A stretch of DNA of 33,491 bases from Paramacrobiotus richtersi (Eukaryota; Tardigrada; Eutardigrada; Parachela; Macrobiotidae), in contig JAQGAU010000239.1 in assembly GCA_034698045.1 (NCBI GenBank), positions 1 to 33,491 of the forward strand, written 5' to 3'. Shown here in pieces: positions 10,001 through 19,438 of this stretch. Both the position numbers and the translations under genes were made by a program. The number at the start of each line of letters is the position of its first letter. Position 1 is the stretch's first letter. The notes under the pieces were generated by a model. It saw only the letters and a list, made by a program, of their open reading frames with translations, ran no database searches and had not been told where the DNA came from.

Positions 10001-12054
10001 GCAAAGATTCTTGTCTTGATCCCATGTGCGCTTGCCGAGTGCAGTCTTGGATCCAAGTAAGAATCTCTGCTGCCTATGGCTATAAGAGTTGACTTTTCTT
10101 GGATCGGTATACCGAAGCTTGACTAATGTTGGAACAAGTCGAAGTAATGACTTTTCCACTGCGGCCGCATCTCCATCCAGTACTTCGACAAGTACTGCAG
10201 CTTATGCCACATAATTTACGGATCACGGGATATGGCACCCGCGCGCCCAGTGCTTTGGCATAGGTGCAGTATCCCGTGATCCGTAAATTATGTGGCATAT
10301 CCTGCAGCCACTGTCGAAGTACTGTAGCTGCGTGCATTATAAATTTTGTTTGTTTATATTCAGCGGTACAGCCAAAGTCCGAGGCAAAATATATCGATAG
10401 CTGTGCCGACTGTGGATCGAATATGAGTGAATAGCCCATAATATCCTACTGGATCGAGACGGGCCACCCGATCAGGTAGAAAACTGTCAGATCAGGTAGA
10501 AAACAGGGCTGATCAGATAGAAAACTGTCACTTAACACCAAGGCACCACAGTATTATACTGAAGATTGTATTCTCACCAGTAGTGTTACTGGATGGTGGG
10601 TCGAAGTCCAGCATGCGCATGTGACAATTTCCACACAACTAGGCTCGCAGTTTAACTGCTTTAAACTTACTCGAGTGACTCGTGAGCCGGAACTAGCTGT
10701 TTTTTTGCTGAACTGCTGCTACAGTCTTTCTCAAGCGGCCCAGCAATACGTGCGCAAAGCACGAATCACATTTCGATTGCAGTTCATGCGTGTAGCACTG
10801 AAACTGACATTGACTGGCCAGAACTGCATCTTTGGGTGGGTCTCGCATTCGAAGCGAATCTCGACACGGTACGGAGGCGTGGCTGAACGAAGATACGGTT
10901 CGCGAGCCACCTCGTGAGGTGGTTATGGCCCCGTATCTGTCGTTTAGCCACTTCCGCGTACCGTATCGAGATTCGCTTCGAATGCGAGACCCACCTTTAA
11001 AGCGCCGAAAGAATCTCTCCGCGGCTACTCTTTTCAGATTGGACTTCACATCAATGCGTGGGGTGATGTAAAATGTGATGTCGAGCGTTCATTGAAGACG
11101 GTTTGCGTAGTAGATACACAGAAGCAGCTGACGCGACACTGCTGCCCCGATTATACTGTCCACTTGCTGTAAAGTTGTCAACAATCTATAAGCCTTACTT
11201 TGCCTAATGACGCCGCCTTTCAGCTCCGGTCTTGTGCCGGTTCCGATGACGCATGTCTTTACACTGGGACCGCAGTCCACTGTTTTGTCATTCGTGATAC
11301 TGGTGCAGTTGGTCGGATCAAAGTAATTATCGCATACTTTGCAGGTTATGGATTCGGTTCCTGTAGACATAAACCCCAGACGATTGTAACAGAATATAAG
11401 AGCGCCCACTCGTTGTAGCTCATAATCATTGGCAATTCGAACGAATACTTACGAACTGTCACGCTCATATCACTTTGCCGAAACTTCATAATTTCACTCA
11501 CAGTCTCACACGTTCAGAAATTGAGATTCACTTAGCCCAGCCTACTATATATAGAAACATGTTCGTTGCAATAAGCGTAGATTTCAGCTTTAGCACTAGC
11601 TCTCTAACTCAGAACGGGTATCGAATTCATAATTTGTCACGGAAAAAAAGGGCGCTTGAGTATGCTAATTCGAAATTTTTTCTCTACCACTGTTTCCGGG
11701 TTCTTCCACGTTTTAATCCATATCATCGATCGTTAATGTATCAAAGGCGCTGGCACTGCAGTGCAACGAATGATCGAAAGGTTACCACAAACCGCTGTAT
11801 TAATGAGATTTTCACTACTGTCGTATCGGCCGCATGTTCAGATAGCGCTTCTGTTTAGACTAATATCTCGGAGACAAGTGCTGAAAAAGGTTACTGCACT
11901 GTAGCGTGACAATCCGTTACTTTTGTCAAAACTCGGACCAGCCTAGATAGTTGACAGCTCACATAGTTGACATGAAAACCTCACCCGAAAGGAATAAAGC
12001 AAACAAGATCCCGCATGCGATGAACTGATCGATGGATCTTGAAGCCCGCTTCAT
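7079..12054 (-). CDS. A2: Ly6/uPAR-domain single-pass membrane protein (6 exons)
   Basis: Exons on the minus strand: 11985-12054, 11199-11360, 8377-8573, 8127-8310, 7564-7613 and 7079-7249. They total 834 bp and 277 residues, with the same phases as A1. The signal peptide core is ACGILFALFLS. The Ly6 domain has ten cysteines in the order CxxC, C, C, C, C, C, CxC, CN; it opens with CKVC and closes with CICGEDNCN. An N-C-T sequon is kept in both copies (FDPTNCTSIT). A linker of about 60 residues, rich in Ser/Thr/Pro/Gly, leads to the membrane helix LFLVGLIGFAIYWFKFRRR. A tail of about 35 residues follows, rich in Glu, Asp and Ala. The membrane half is almost identical to A1 while the ectodomain has changed, which suggests diversification of binding. 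Intron 2 is 2.6 kb because of inserted inverted repeats. The family assignment rests on the Cys pattern and intron phases; the ligand is unknown. Confidence 0.9.
9101..9119. repeat. Perfect 19-bp palindrome
   Basis: TATTATACA-G-TGTATAATA reads the same on both strands. It lies about 25 bp before the first large inverted repeat of A2 intron 2. It is flanked by two copies of a CTTCGATGTG word (9090 and 9138 regions), which may mark an insertion edge. Its function is unknown. Confidence 0.7.
9142..9522. repeat. Inverted repeat IR1 (fold-back element) in A2 intron 2
   Basis: The left arm, about 9145-9260, is the reverse complement of the right arm, about 9400-9520. Near-perfect blocks include GTGCCGACAATTGCGGACTT and GATTTTATCTCGATCCACAC. 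The 139-bp centre is not symmetrical. The arms fade towards the outer edge (CCAACAAT shared on both sides). The structure fits a fold-back or MITE-type DNA element. No coding frame belongs to it, and A1 intron 2 has no counterpart. Confidence 0.8.
9928..10147. mobile_element. Inverted repeat IR2, 212 bp, flanked by GTAA
   Basis: A long imperfect palindrome from 9932 to 10143. The outer arms begin TTCGACTTGTTCCAAC and contain GTATACCGATCCAAGAA. The pairing continues inward through GATTCTT...GGATCC blocks, leaving only a short loop. The tetranucleotide GTAA abuts both ends (9928-9931 and 10144-10147), consistent with a short target-site duplication. It is likely a palindromic MITE. Confidence 0.7.
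10178..10324. repeat. Inverted repeat IR3, about 147 bp
   Basis: The arms, 10178-10232 and 10270-10324, start with CAGTACTTCGACA and share a perfect block that includes ATGCCACATAATTTACGGAT and CACGGGATA. The loop is about 37 bp. No clear target duplication was seen. It lies only about 30 bp after IR2 and shares the word TTCGACA near its end, so the two may be related or nested. Confidence 0.78.
10470..10530. repeat. Three tandem copies of a 20/21-bp unit
   Basis: Units at 10470-10489, 10490-10510 and 10511-10530 follow GATCAGGTAGAAAACTGTCA, the middle copy ending AGGGCT and the third with one changed base. This is a minisatellite inside A2 intron 2, between IR3 and IR4. Confidence 0.85.
10835..10995. 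repeat. Inverted repeat IR4, 161 bp
   Basis: The arms, 10835-10898 and 10931-10995, pair over about 64 bp with few mismatches. The ends read GGTGGGTCTCGCATTCGAAG, and a GATACGG word sits next to the loop. The 32-bp centre holds a smaller palindrome, CCACCTCGTGAGGTGG. The open frames on both strands here simply reflect the symmetry. A short hairpin-type MITE is the likeliest explanation. Confidence 0.8.
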
Positions 12055-13273
12055 TCCCGCCAAATACACCATTCATCCATTAACGTTTCGATAAAATCTA
12101 GAACTCCTGTCCGCTGTGGTGCGGCCGATTTAATCTTGAAAACTTCAGGACAGGAACCCAGGGCACAAAACCAGTTTTTGTCAGCTTCCGTGCAAGCAAA
12201 ATGAAACTGTTGCAGCTGCCTAAAACTTGGTCAAAGCGATCAAATAATCAGGACACTCTGCGAATCTACAGACCTGTACACCCTAATCGGAAAAGGTAAT
12301 CAAACGAATAGGATATTGCTGACAAGTAGTACAGCAATTTTCTCCTCAGAACCACAGATTTTCCTGCTGACAATGGAAAACAGCGTAAACTCGGTACTTC
12401 CATGCGTTGAGAAACCACTGTGTATTAAGTGTGCCAAACTTTAATGGAGATATGCTCACTGTCTGGTAAATAACTGTTGAGAGTATTCAGAGTTTGCGGC
12501 GAGCTGTGTGTGTTGTATCATGCACATTGCGCTAATAATACCCATAATACGCAAAATTAATTATTTTCACACATGCATTCGATTGACGGGGACATTTCTT
12601 AGACGGTGTACCGTTTACGGGAAATGGAGAACAACAGTATTTGCTGCCAGGCAACGGTGTCCCGGGGGTACCTCTGCGTAGCATACGGGAAACGCGGGCG
12701 CACGTGTAGAGAAATGCGGATGCTGCAAGCGTAAATCGCCATATTGTTAATATTTGTTGCAATAATAAAAAAATGTGATACTGTTGCTTTGCGGTTTTGC
12801 TCCAAAGCAGAACTAGCTGCCGTGAAAACAACAACTTTTCTTTAAATCTTGAGGTGGTGCGTAAGTAGCAACAGTTCCCTTACACTCACCATACATGCCC
12901 ATACACTGTAGTCTGTGTGTATTCTGTACACAGTGTTAGTCCATAATCATACTGCATACTTAATAACATCCTAATGTCTGATTATGCGACACAAATTTCG
13001 TTTACGACAACATACACATCAGTTCCGGTTGCGGAAACTAACCAGCCGGTAAAACCCCGTACTATCAAAGACTGGGTGTAAGAAGTGCGGAAGCAGTACT
13101 CGCATGAATGATTTACAACGGCCTTCGCCATTACACTCGTCAGACACCGTTTTAACTGCGCGGTACTGTACTTACGTTACAGTTACGTACAACTACTGTA
13201 CATTTCGCATTGATCTTGTTTTGTCTTCCGAAAACATTTTGCTGAACATGAGCACTTTTTCGGCAGCGGCTGC
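12055..13273. other. Spacer between C1 and A2 (A2 5' flank)
   Basis: No exon was supported. The parts at about 12,360-12,424 and 12,606-12,790 align with the A1 5' flank. They are separated by about 180 bp missing from A1, which is bordered by GTGTA at 12420-12424 and 12606-12610. Beyond about 12,850 no similarity to the A1 side was seen, so the right-hand edge of the tandem duplication probably lies there. Confidence 0.45.
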
Positions 13274-14224
13274 TTAAGAAACAATCATATTGATGAGCGC
13301 AACAAACAGCACGAACAAAGTGACAGAAATCGTTGCCGCTCCGCTGCAATGGTACGAATGACCCAACAGCGTTGCAAACTCCGTAAACGTATTCTTCGCC
13401 ACATCCCCACAAGCTTGACCGATGGAATCGGCTGAAACTTTTGCCACGAACTGGTTGTAGATTCTGTATAAACAAATGTTATTGTAATTACTGATAAAAC
13501 CAGAGATTACTGTAATCAAGCCCATTCTTACCGGCATTCATAGCGTTTCAGATTGGCATGGTTAATCTCCGTTGAATTAACACGTCGGAGTCCATCTTCA
13601 TAGATCACTGATTCCATCTGATCATTGAGTATGGTCAACCATTCTTTCCGCTGATTGCAGTCCACCAGTGTCTTCATATCTTCTGGCTTCAGGCGTTGGT
13701 TGATAAAAACCGATCCAAAGTGACCGACTGCACGGGTAATGAGGGCTCGAGCTGGGATGTTATAGCAGTGGAAGATGTCACTAGCGTGGCAGTAGCTCTT
13801 GCTGTGGTTCATTCGGCTATAATATAAAGAAATTTGCTAGTACAAACTTTAAGACAAAACAAGAAGCACAACGTTTCTTATAACTTTATAATGAGTATAC
13901 GTACAATGCAGAAGGCAGAAACCACAATTTTCCACCAACATTATAGCTTTTAAGGTCATTACAGAGTGAATATGTAGAGAAATCCACTATTTCACGGTCT
14001 CACCTCGCCATTTCAATGTACGCTTCATTGGTAAACGCCGTCACCTTAAATTCCTTATCCCCCATTGCTTCCTCGAGCTGCTTCAGGAGCGCATTAGTTT
14101 GGACAGTAACAATTGCCGTCTGGCAGGTGATAAAGTTTATGTTATTATTACAAGCTGTCTGCGCGAAACTTGACCCTGTCAAATAAAGCAAGCCAGCAAA
14201 AATAACTTGGAGTACGATCGCCAT
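13274..14224 (-). CDS. C1: secreted Cys-rich protein, probably GPI-anchored (3 exons)
   Basis: Exons on the minus strand: 14004-14224, 13532-13816 and 13274-13463. They total 696 bp and 231 residues; both introns are phase 2 (187 and 68 bp). Residues 1-21 form a signal peptide (VIFAGLLYLTGSSFAQ). The mature part has eight cysteines, in the order ACNNN...TC, YCHASDIFHC, DC, EC, ACGD...HC. The C-terminus is a hydrophobic stretch (LFVLFVALINMIVS) with no charged end, as in GPI-signal proteins. The sequence family is not recognised; a loose resemblance to the DUF19/CPG4-type nematode secreted domains is only an impression. The gene sits head-to-tail with C2 and C3. A CTGATAAG motif lies about 240 bp upstream. 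Confidence 0.82.
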
Positions 14225-14465
14225 GGTTGAATTCCCTCTAATTAAAAATAAAGCACAATTTTAGAGGCTCCGGCTGCAAAAAAAGTATTTTCAAGAAATG
14301 GCTGTGTGCCTGTGTCTAAAATGTGGAATAACGCCTACCGCAGTTTTAAAAATGTTAAAAGCCACGGTTATACTGGAGCTTATCAACGTTGCGTAAACGT
14401 TTTGATTGTCTACTGTCAGTTATTCACTCCGAAACAAAGAGAATTTAATAACTTTGGGTGATAAT

Positions 14466-14472
14466 CTTATCA
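14466..14472 (-). promoter_or_regulatory. GATA-type site upstream of C1
   Basis: TGATAAG on the minus strand, preceded by C, about 242 bp before the C1 ATG. It occupies the same place as similar motifs before the other B and C genes. Binding is inferred, not shown. Confidence 0.45.
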
Positions 14473-14637
14473 GCCGAAACACTGCTTGTCTTGCCATTGT
14501 AACGTCTGAAGCGGGAGACGATAAAACAGCATTTTAATACATGTACGGTTTGTTATGTTTCGTTGTGTGCAAGGTATTCCGGTACATCGTTGTGAAATTG
14601 CTTATTTACCAGATGAACATTAGATTTTCCAAGGATT

Positions 14638-14643
14638 TTTATT
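14638..14643 (-). terminator. Candidate poly(A) signal of C2
   Basis: AATAAA on the minus strand about 97 bp after the C2 stop codon. Motif evidence only. Confidence 0.45.
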
Positions 14644-14739
14644 GTGACTGTTGTTTTTAACTGAGTTAAGACGTCAGAATATCTGTATAACAGAAAGAAT
14701 CACAAACAAAAATCACACATTCCTTACAACCCACAAACG

Positions 14740-15866
14740 TTAGGCCGAATTAAATCTCGAAAACAAAAGAAACAATCCAGATATAACAAGGACAAACGCC
14801 GCATTGTCGAAAGTCCGAAATCCACTTGCGCCACATTTATAGGCTTCTCGCAGTGTGTTCACCACATTCGTGAACGTGGTTTTTACGGCATCACCGCAAG
14901 CTGTTCCGATCGAGTCAGCTGACACTGCTGTTGTAAACTGCTGGTAAATCCTACAAAAATTATAGTATTACAGTACGGAAGTCATCAGCGCCAAAAATAT
15001 GAAACACATTGTCGACCTTACTTGCACTCGTTTTCTTGCAGAAATTCTTCAGCGCGGTGTGAGTTGTTTCTCCACAAACCGTGAACTTCGTTTATGGTAG
15101 TGCTGGTTACGTTAAAGAACTTGAATATAAAGCCATTGTTCGGGTTGCAGTTGAGGAGCTGTTGTAGGTCGTTACCGGTATATTTATCACTGGTTAGTAC
15201 GGTCCGGAAACGGTCGCATCCCCTCGCCATCACAACTTCAGAAGTGTATGTCATGCATGCGTGGGTCACTCTGGGTGGACATGCGTTTGTTGCGGCGTCG
15301 AGTTTGCTAAACCATCATAATACTACAGGACTTACACATAGGTATACTGCAATTCAAGTGTTATTTTTGTGGTAAGCACTTCGAATGCTTTTAGATGGAT
15401 ATCAACTGATAAAAACAGTTGGCACAAAGGATCGACAAAACTTAACATGTGATAGTACTTAAATAAAGCATACGAGTGCGACTGTACGAGAGCAGATAAT
15501 GTTGAGTAATAACCAAACCGCAGCGGACTAGTTAGTGAGGAACCAGAGGAGACCTTAAGGATGACGCAATTCGACATTTTTATCATTACAAAAATAACAA
15601 ATGCTGGAGTTGCACAATAAGGAAACCGAAAACGTCTCTTACTTGAGTATTGTTCTGCGGATGCTTTCGTTGAAGTCAACGAGCACACTGCTGTTATCGG
15701 CAGCATAGAAGAGCTGGGTAATAAGATTGTCTCCCGTCACGTCTCGGAGTCTATTACTGCAGTTGGTATGCTCGGTAGGGTTGCAAGGCGCAGGTGTCGT
15801 TGTCTCAGCTAAAGAGTAATGGCTGCACAGTATCAAAATAAAGATTAAAACATAAAAACGATGCAT
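14740..15866 (-). CDS. C2: secreted Cys-rich protein, probably GPI-anchored (3 exons)
   Basis: Exons on the minus strand: 15643-15866, 15022-15306 and 14740-14950. They total 720 bp and 239 residues, with introns of 336 and 71 bp, both phase 2. The N-terminus is a strong signal peptide (FYVLIFILILCSHYSLA) followed by a Thr-rich stretch and CNPTEHTNC. Exon 2 has exactly the length of C1 exon 2 (285 bp) and begins with NACPPRVTHAC. Exon 3 begins IYQQF and contains VSADSIGTACGD, almost the same words as C1 (IYNQF, VSADSIGQACGD), which proves common descent. The C-terminal stretch AAFVLVISGLFLLF fits a GPI signal. There are several N-x-S/T sequons (NVTS, NNSH, NESI). The gene is intact; its function is unknown. 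Confidence 0.85.
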
Positions 15867-16471
15867 TTTCTTGCAGTGTCAGTGACAGAGCGACCAGGAT
15901 GAGGACGGGTTTACAGGAAGTAAAGGAAACTGATCATAATGTTCTTTACAAGAGGAGTATAAATAGCGATTGCAAAGTACAGTACTGCACGTCAGAACCG
16001 AGCGCCACGATATTAAAGTCATTGTGTGTGACACTGTCGAACTCTGATAACCAGACAATGTTCAATTGTTGCAAATACATGTGGAGATAAGGCACGCCGA
16101 GACAATTGCTGTCCCGACAACAGTTATTAACAACCGGCGGCCTTCGGATGGCAGAACAATGCTTTTTGTTTTAACATTTGTCTGGGGTTAAATATTTCAT
16201 TAATGGTTGTGAATAATAAGTAATTTAACCATGCTGAATGGTGAAAACGATGTGAACACTTGGTAGGATCAAGAATTTCTAATACGAATACTTTAATTGC
16301 AGCGGGTGCAGTGTACACGAAGTTCTGCTGCAAACTCAACAATCATTACTATGAAGATATGGTAATCAGTAACGCACGCTGCACATTTGGAGAGTTGTTC
16401 CTTGGATAATGTTAATACCGATTTATCTGCCAGAAATACTGGTTTTGTAAAGTACTGTATTTCGAATGTAT
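15867..16471. other. Spacer between C3 and C2
   Basis: No exon was supported on either strand. The half nearer C2 carries that gene's upstream region; the rest shows no recognisable repeat. Confidence 0.55.
16085..16091 (+). promoter_or_regulatory. GATA-type site upstream of C2
   Basis: AGATAAG (fits WGATAR) about 219 bp before the C2 ATG, in the opposite orientation to the gene. Position is the main argument, since neighbouring genes have the motif at a similar distance. Confidence 0.35.
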
Positions 16472-17472
16472 TCAACAAGTAACGCTATTCGACATGGAAC
16501 GAAATACAACAAACAGCATAGCAAGCGCAAAAAGTGCATGGATGGCGGGTTTTCCCGATCCACCCGCTTGCATATGAGACCAGTCCCTAGTAGGCGGTGT
16601 TGGGATCGCTGTAGTTTTGGGCTGACCGCAGCGAAATGCTTCATAAAATGTGCTGAAAATGGTGGCAAAGGTTCTCTCGGCATCCTCCCCACATTGTTGG
16701 TTGATAAACATATCCGGTATCTGCTCTTTGTACAACTGGATTACTCTGTAAAGGAATTTTTCGGTAATAATTATTGTAGTTAACATGTTACAGTTTGTCG
16801 GGCACTTTACCGGCATTCTGCGTTCTGTATGATGGCTTCCAGGTCAGCATTACTAGGCAGATACTGCGCAGTGACGTTGTTAATTATTTCCGCCTGATAC
16901 TGCTGGAAATAATAAAACCAATGGGTTTTGTTTTCGCAGTCGAACAGCGTCTTGTAGCTTTGCAGTGTTATGTCCAGTTCACAAATTTTGGCATACGCTT
17001 TAGTGAAGCGAATGTTCAATATCTGCTGGTTAACAGCTAAGCAGTTGTCGATCAGATCGTCCGAGCAGGCTCTGACGTTTGACGTCACAGTGCTGAAAAT
17101 GATGCAAGCTTTATTGATTGGATTACGTAGCAAAACGACAACTATTTTTGAAATACGGTACAAAAACGTACATGGACTGGTTTCATTGTATAAAACGGCT
17201 AATTTTCGTTAGCTGATAAAGTTTGCGACCCGCACCAAAGTCTCAGGTGCCAACGTTTACCTGCAGTAATTGGACAACGATTCTGTGGTATTGCTAGTCA
17301 AAGGTCCACTAAAAAGTTCCGGCAGTACGGATGTAGCATACTGAGTGAGCTGCGTAGTATAGGCACACAGGTTCAATGCAACATGGTACAAGGAGTTAGT
17401 GCACGCCGCTTGGGCAACGGCTGCTGATGAAATGCCACCAAAAACCACGATGACCAAGATTTTCAGATTCAT
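16472..17472 (-). CDS. C3: secreted Cys-rich protein, probably membrane-anchored (3 exons)
   Basis: Exons on the minus strand: 17261-17472, 16811-17092 and 16472-16745. They total 768 bp and 255 residues, both introns phase 2 (168 and 65 bp). The signal peptide is LKILVIVVFGGISSAAVAQA. Cysteines follow the C-family layout: ACTNS...LC, YC, RAC, NC, IC, DC, EC, QCGED...RC. The last exon is longer than in C1 and C2. After the final Cys of the domain comes a Thr/Pro/Gly-rich spacer (KTTAIPTPPT), then the hydrophobic stretch AIHALFALAMLFVVF and a short tail RSMSNSVTC. The tail could follow a GPI signal or be a short cytoplasmic end. The exon-3 words CGEDAERTF are intermediate between family C (CGDVAKNTF) and family B (CGSDTAASY), which helps to link the two families. 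Confidence 0.84.
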
Positions 17473-18320
17473 GATGGTTCCTGCTTGGGTTTTTGTTACG
17501 TTTCAACGTTAGTTCAATCTGGGGTCTTGTCCAAGAAAGTAACGTCCAGAAGATGATCTAACTCTTGTTAAACACAATCACCGAGCCGTCTCGATGAACT
17601 GGCAGTCGCAGCGAAAACGTTTACACGGAACTATCTCATCTACATATCTGTACACCGACTGTACAGCCTGACGTATGCATTTGTTTGAAACAATTTGATT
17701 TGATAAACTGCACTTGATGTACCGAACAGTGTATTGGTACAGTTTGTACTGATACTGTGATACTTCCTGTCCTCCTGTTGTAAGCCGCCGATAAGAAACC
17801 GTGCGCACTCTTTGAGTTACATCATTTGCACATGCATAGCATGATCACGGGAATCTAGAGCGGATCAGCTTTGAACGAGATTTTTTCAGTTCATGGTACA
17901 ATTGCGCTCTCTAAATTCCTAAATCGAAGAGCTACAGGAAAGCTTCGGTGTCGTACTTTCTGCATTTGCGAGAGAAAGCCTTCTACTATCTGTACATTTT
18001 TTATCTTCATATTGCTACAAAAACAAGCGGAGTTCCTGACTTTCAACGCAACGATAAAATTAAATACGAGTGAACTAGTAGTCTAGTACTAAGAAAAAAG
18101 TCGACCCCCGTGTTTCTGCATCAAGCAGCCATAGCAAACGCAAAAGTACTGGCGGAAATGCGTCATTCTAAAATGTTTCAGCGCCTTTTAATTTATGATG
18201 CAAATACTTATAGAAGTACCGAATGTTGCTTTTCGTCGACACAAAGTATTATGCATGTTGGAGCAGCACAAACGCGTATCGCTCAGCAAAACAGTGATCA
18301 TCCTTTTACAAAGCAGGCAT
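17473..18320. other. Spacer between B1 and C3
   Basis: No exon was supported. The 250 bp next to B1 (about 18,070-18,320) align with the 3' flank of B4 (about 25,860-26,085), sharing words such as TTCATCAAG/TGCATCAAG and ATGCATGTTGG. The duplication that made B1 and B4 therefore included their 3' flanks. Confidence 0.5.
17701..17707 (+). promoter_or_regulatory. GATA-type site upstream of C3
   Basis: TGATAAA (fits WGATAR) about 229 bp before the C3 ATG. It belongs to the set of similarly placed motifs in this cluster. Confidence 0.35.
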
Positions 18321-19438
18321 TTAGTTCAAATTCAACAAAACTAGAGCCATTAGGACCACCAGCCCACCGAATGCCAGGCTGGCAGCTCCGTTACAAAAAG
18401 CCGTGCTCGCTTTGTCGAGCATGAAATTGTAAACGGGTACGGCATCTGCTCCACACAGTTGGGTGACATTCTTCGCTTGGACCTTTTCGCGCAGTTTGCC
18501 AGCGGCACTGCAAGCAGTCACAAACATATACCTCATTGCGATATGATGTCATAACGTAATGCTAACCTGCATGTCACTGTGGCGGTTTTCGCTGCATCGT
18601 GATGCAGCGAATCCGTTGCCTGGGTGTCGTTGCTTGGTACAAGTTCTTTCACAGATTCCTCGAACAACTGACCAATGTTCACTTTATCACAGGCGCGTAG
18701 TTGTCTGTAGTGGGCAGTTCTTTGGCCATCCTCGCAGAAAGATCGGTAAAATCGCAGTTGGCCGGCATAGAGTGGCACAAATCCCACATCGCATTCTTTA
18801 GCGGCATTTTCCAGGCACGTCAGCGTGGTGTTTTGTTCGCTGCAATGAAAGAAACAAGAGTTCGTCGCGAACGCAAATTTTTTGACTAAAGACGTAGGTT
18901 CGTCAGTAATATTTGTGTATACGTCTCATCTGGAAAACGACATCAATACTCAATTGTGTTTGATGCACTATGGAAAAGAGCACGGATTCTTATTTTCCTG
19001 AATAATAGCAAAACGTTTGCTAAATTTAGCAGAAAAAGGGGGGGGGAGCTAGCATTAATTAGCAGCAGCAGTAATAAAACGATAGCATATGCCCGTGAGC
19101 AGTAATTTACTATGTAGTGTATGCACAGGGGTGGAAAGTCATATTGACGTTACAATCAAGTACCTGCATAATTCTGTAAGAACAGTTTCTACTTGGGCAT
19201 CGGTCGCGTTATTCGCATGGACAGCAACCATAGCATCGGCGAATTCCTGACCAAATGGAAGTTGGCCGGGTTGAGGCCCACACCGGGAACCACAGGCTTC
19301 ATGGTCGCCAGTCCTTGCAGTGCTCTGCCTTTTCGGAGCGAAACGGTGGTAAGCCGGCAAGCCTGGGTAATATTGGCTGTTAACCAGCTGTCCGGTGGTC
19401 AGGATGATCAGCACCAAGGCAGTCGGAAGAAGAGCCAT
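18321..19438 (-). CDS. B1: secreted Cys-rich protein, probably GPI-anchored (3 exons)
   Basis: Exons on the minus strand: 19164-19438, 18567-18839 and 18321-18507. They total 735 bp and 244 residues; both introns are phase 2 (324 and 59 bp). The signal peptide is LLPTALVLIILTTGQLVNS. The mature chain starts with a Tyr/Pro-rich piece (QYYPGLPAYHRF). It then has ACGSRCG, a NNATDAQ block, the Cys pair around NTTLTCLENAAKEC, VPLYAG, FCEDGQRTAHYRQ and ACDK, and finally CGADA...FC before a hydrophobic end (ASLAFGGLVVLMALVLLNLN). Ten cysteines in all. VPLYAG, F/LC-E/D-D-x-Q-R and NATDAQ recur in every family B copy, so they are the core signature. It is the intact partner of the broken B4. The biochemical role is not recognised. 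Confidence 0.86.

Larger units (their letters stand above)
14225..14739. other. Spacer between C2 and C1
   Basis: No coding exon. It holds the C1 upstream region with its GATA-like site and the end of the C2 transcript with an AATAAA. Confidence 0.6.

Noticed and set aside
9142-11000. CRISPR array or tRNA-like hairpins in the inverted-repeat cluster
   Set aside because: The repeats are inverted, unequal and not regularly spaced; no cloverleaf was found; the context is a eukaryotic intron.
10621-11071. Open frames around 10,621-11,071 on both strands
   Set aside because: They run through the IR4 palindrome, which makes the same peptide appear on both strands; nothing else supports coding.
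17578-17808. Minus-strand frame of 76 codons with several Cys
   Set aside because: No signal peptide, no matching exons and no similar copy near the other genes; probably C3 upstream DNA.
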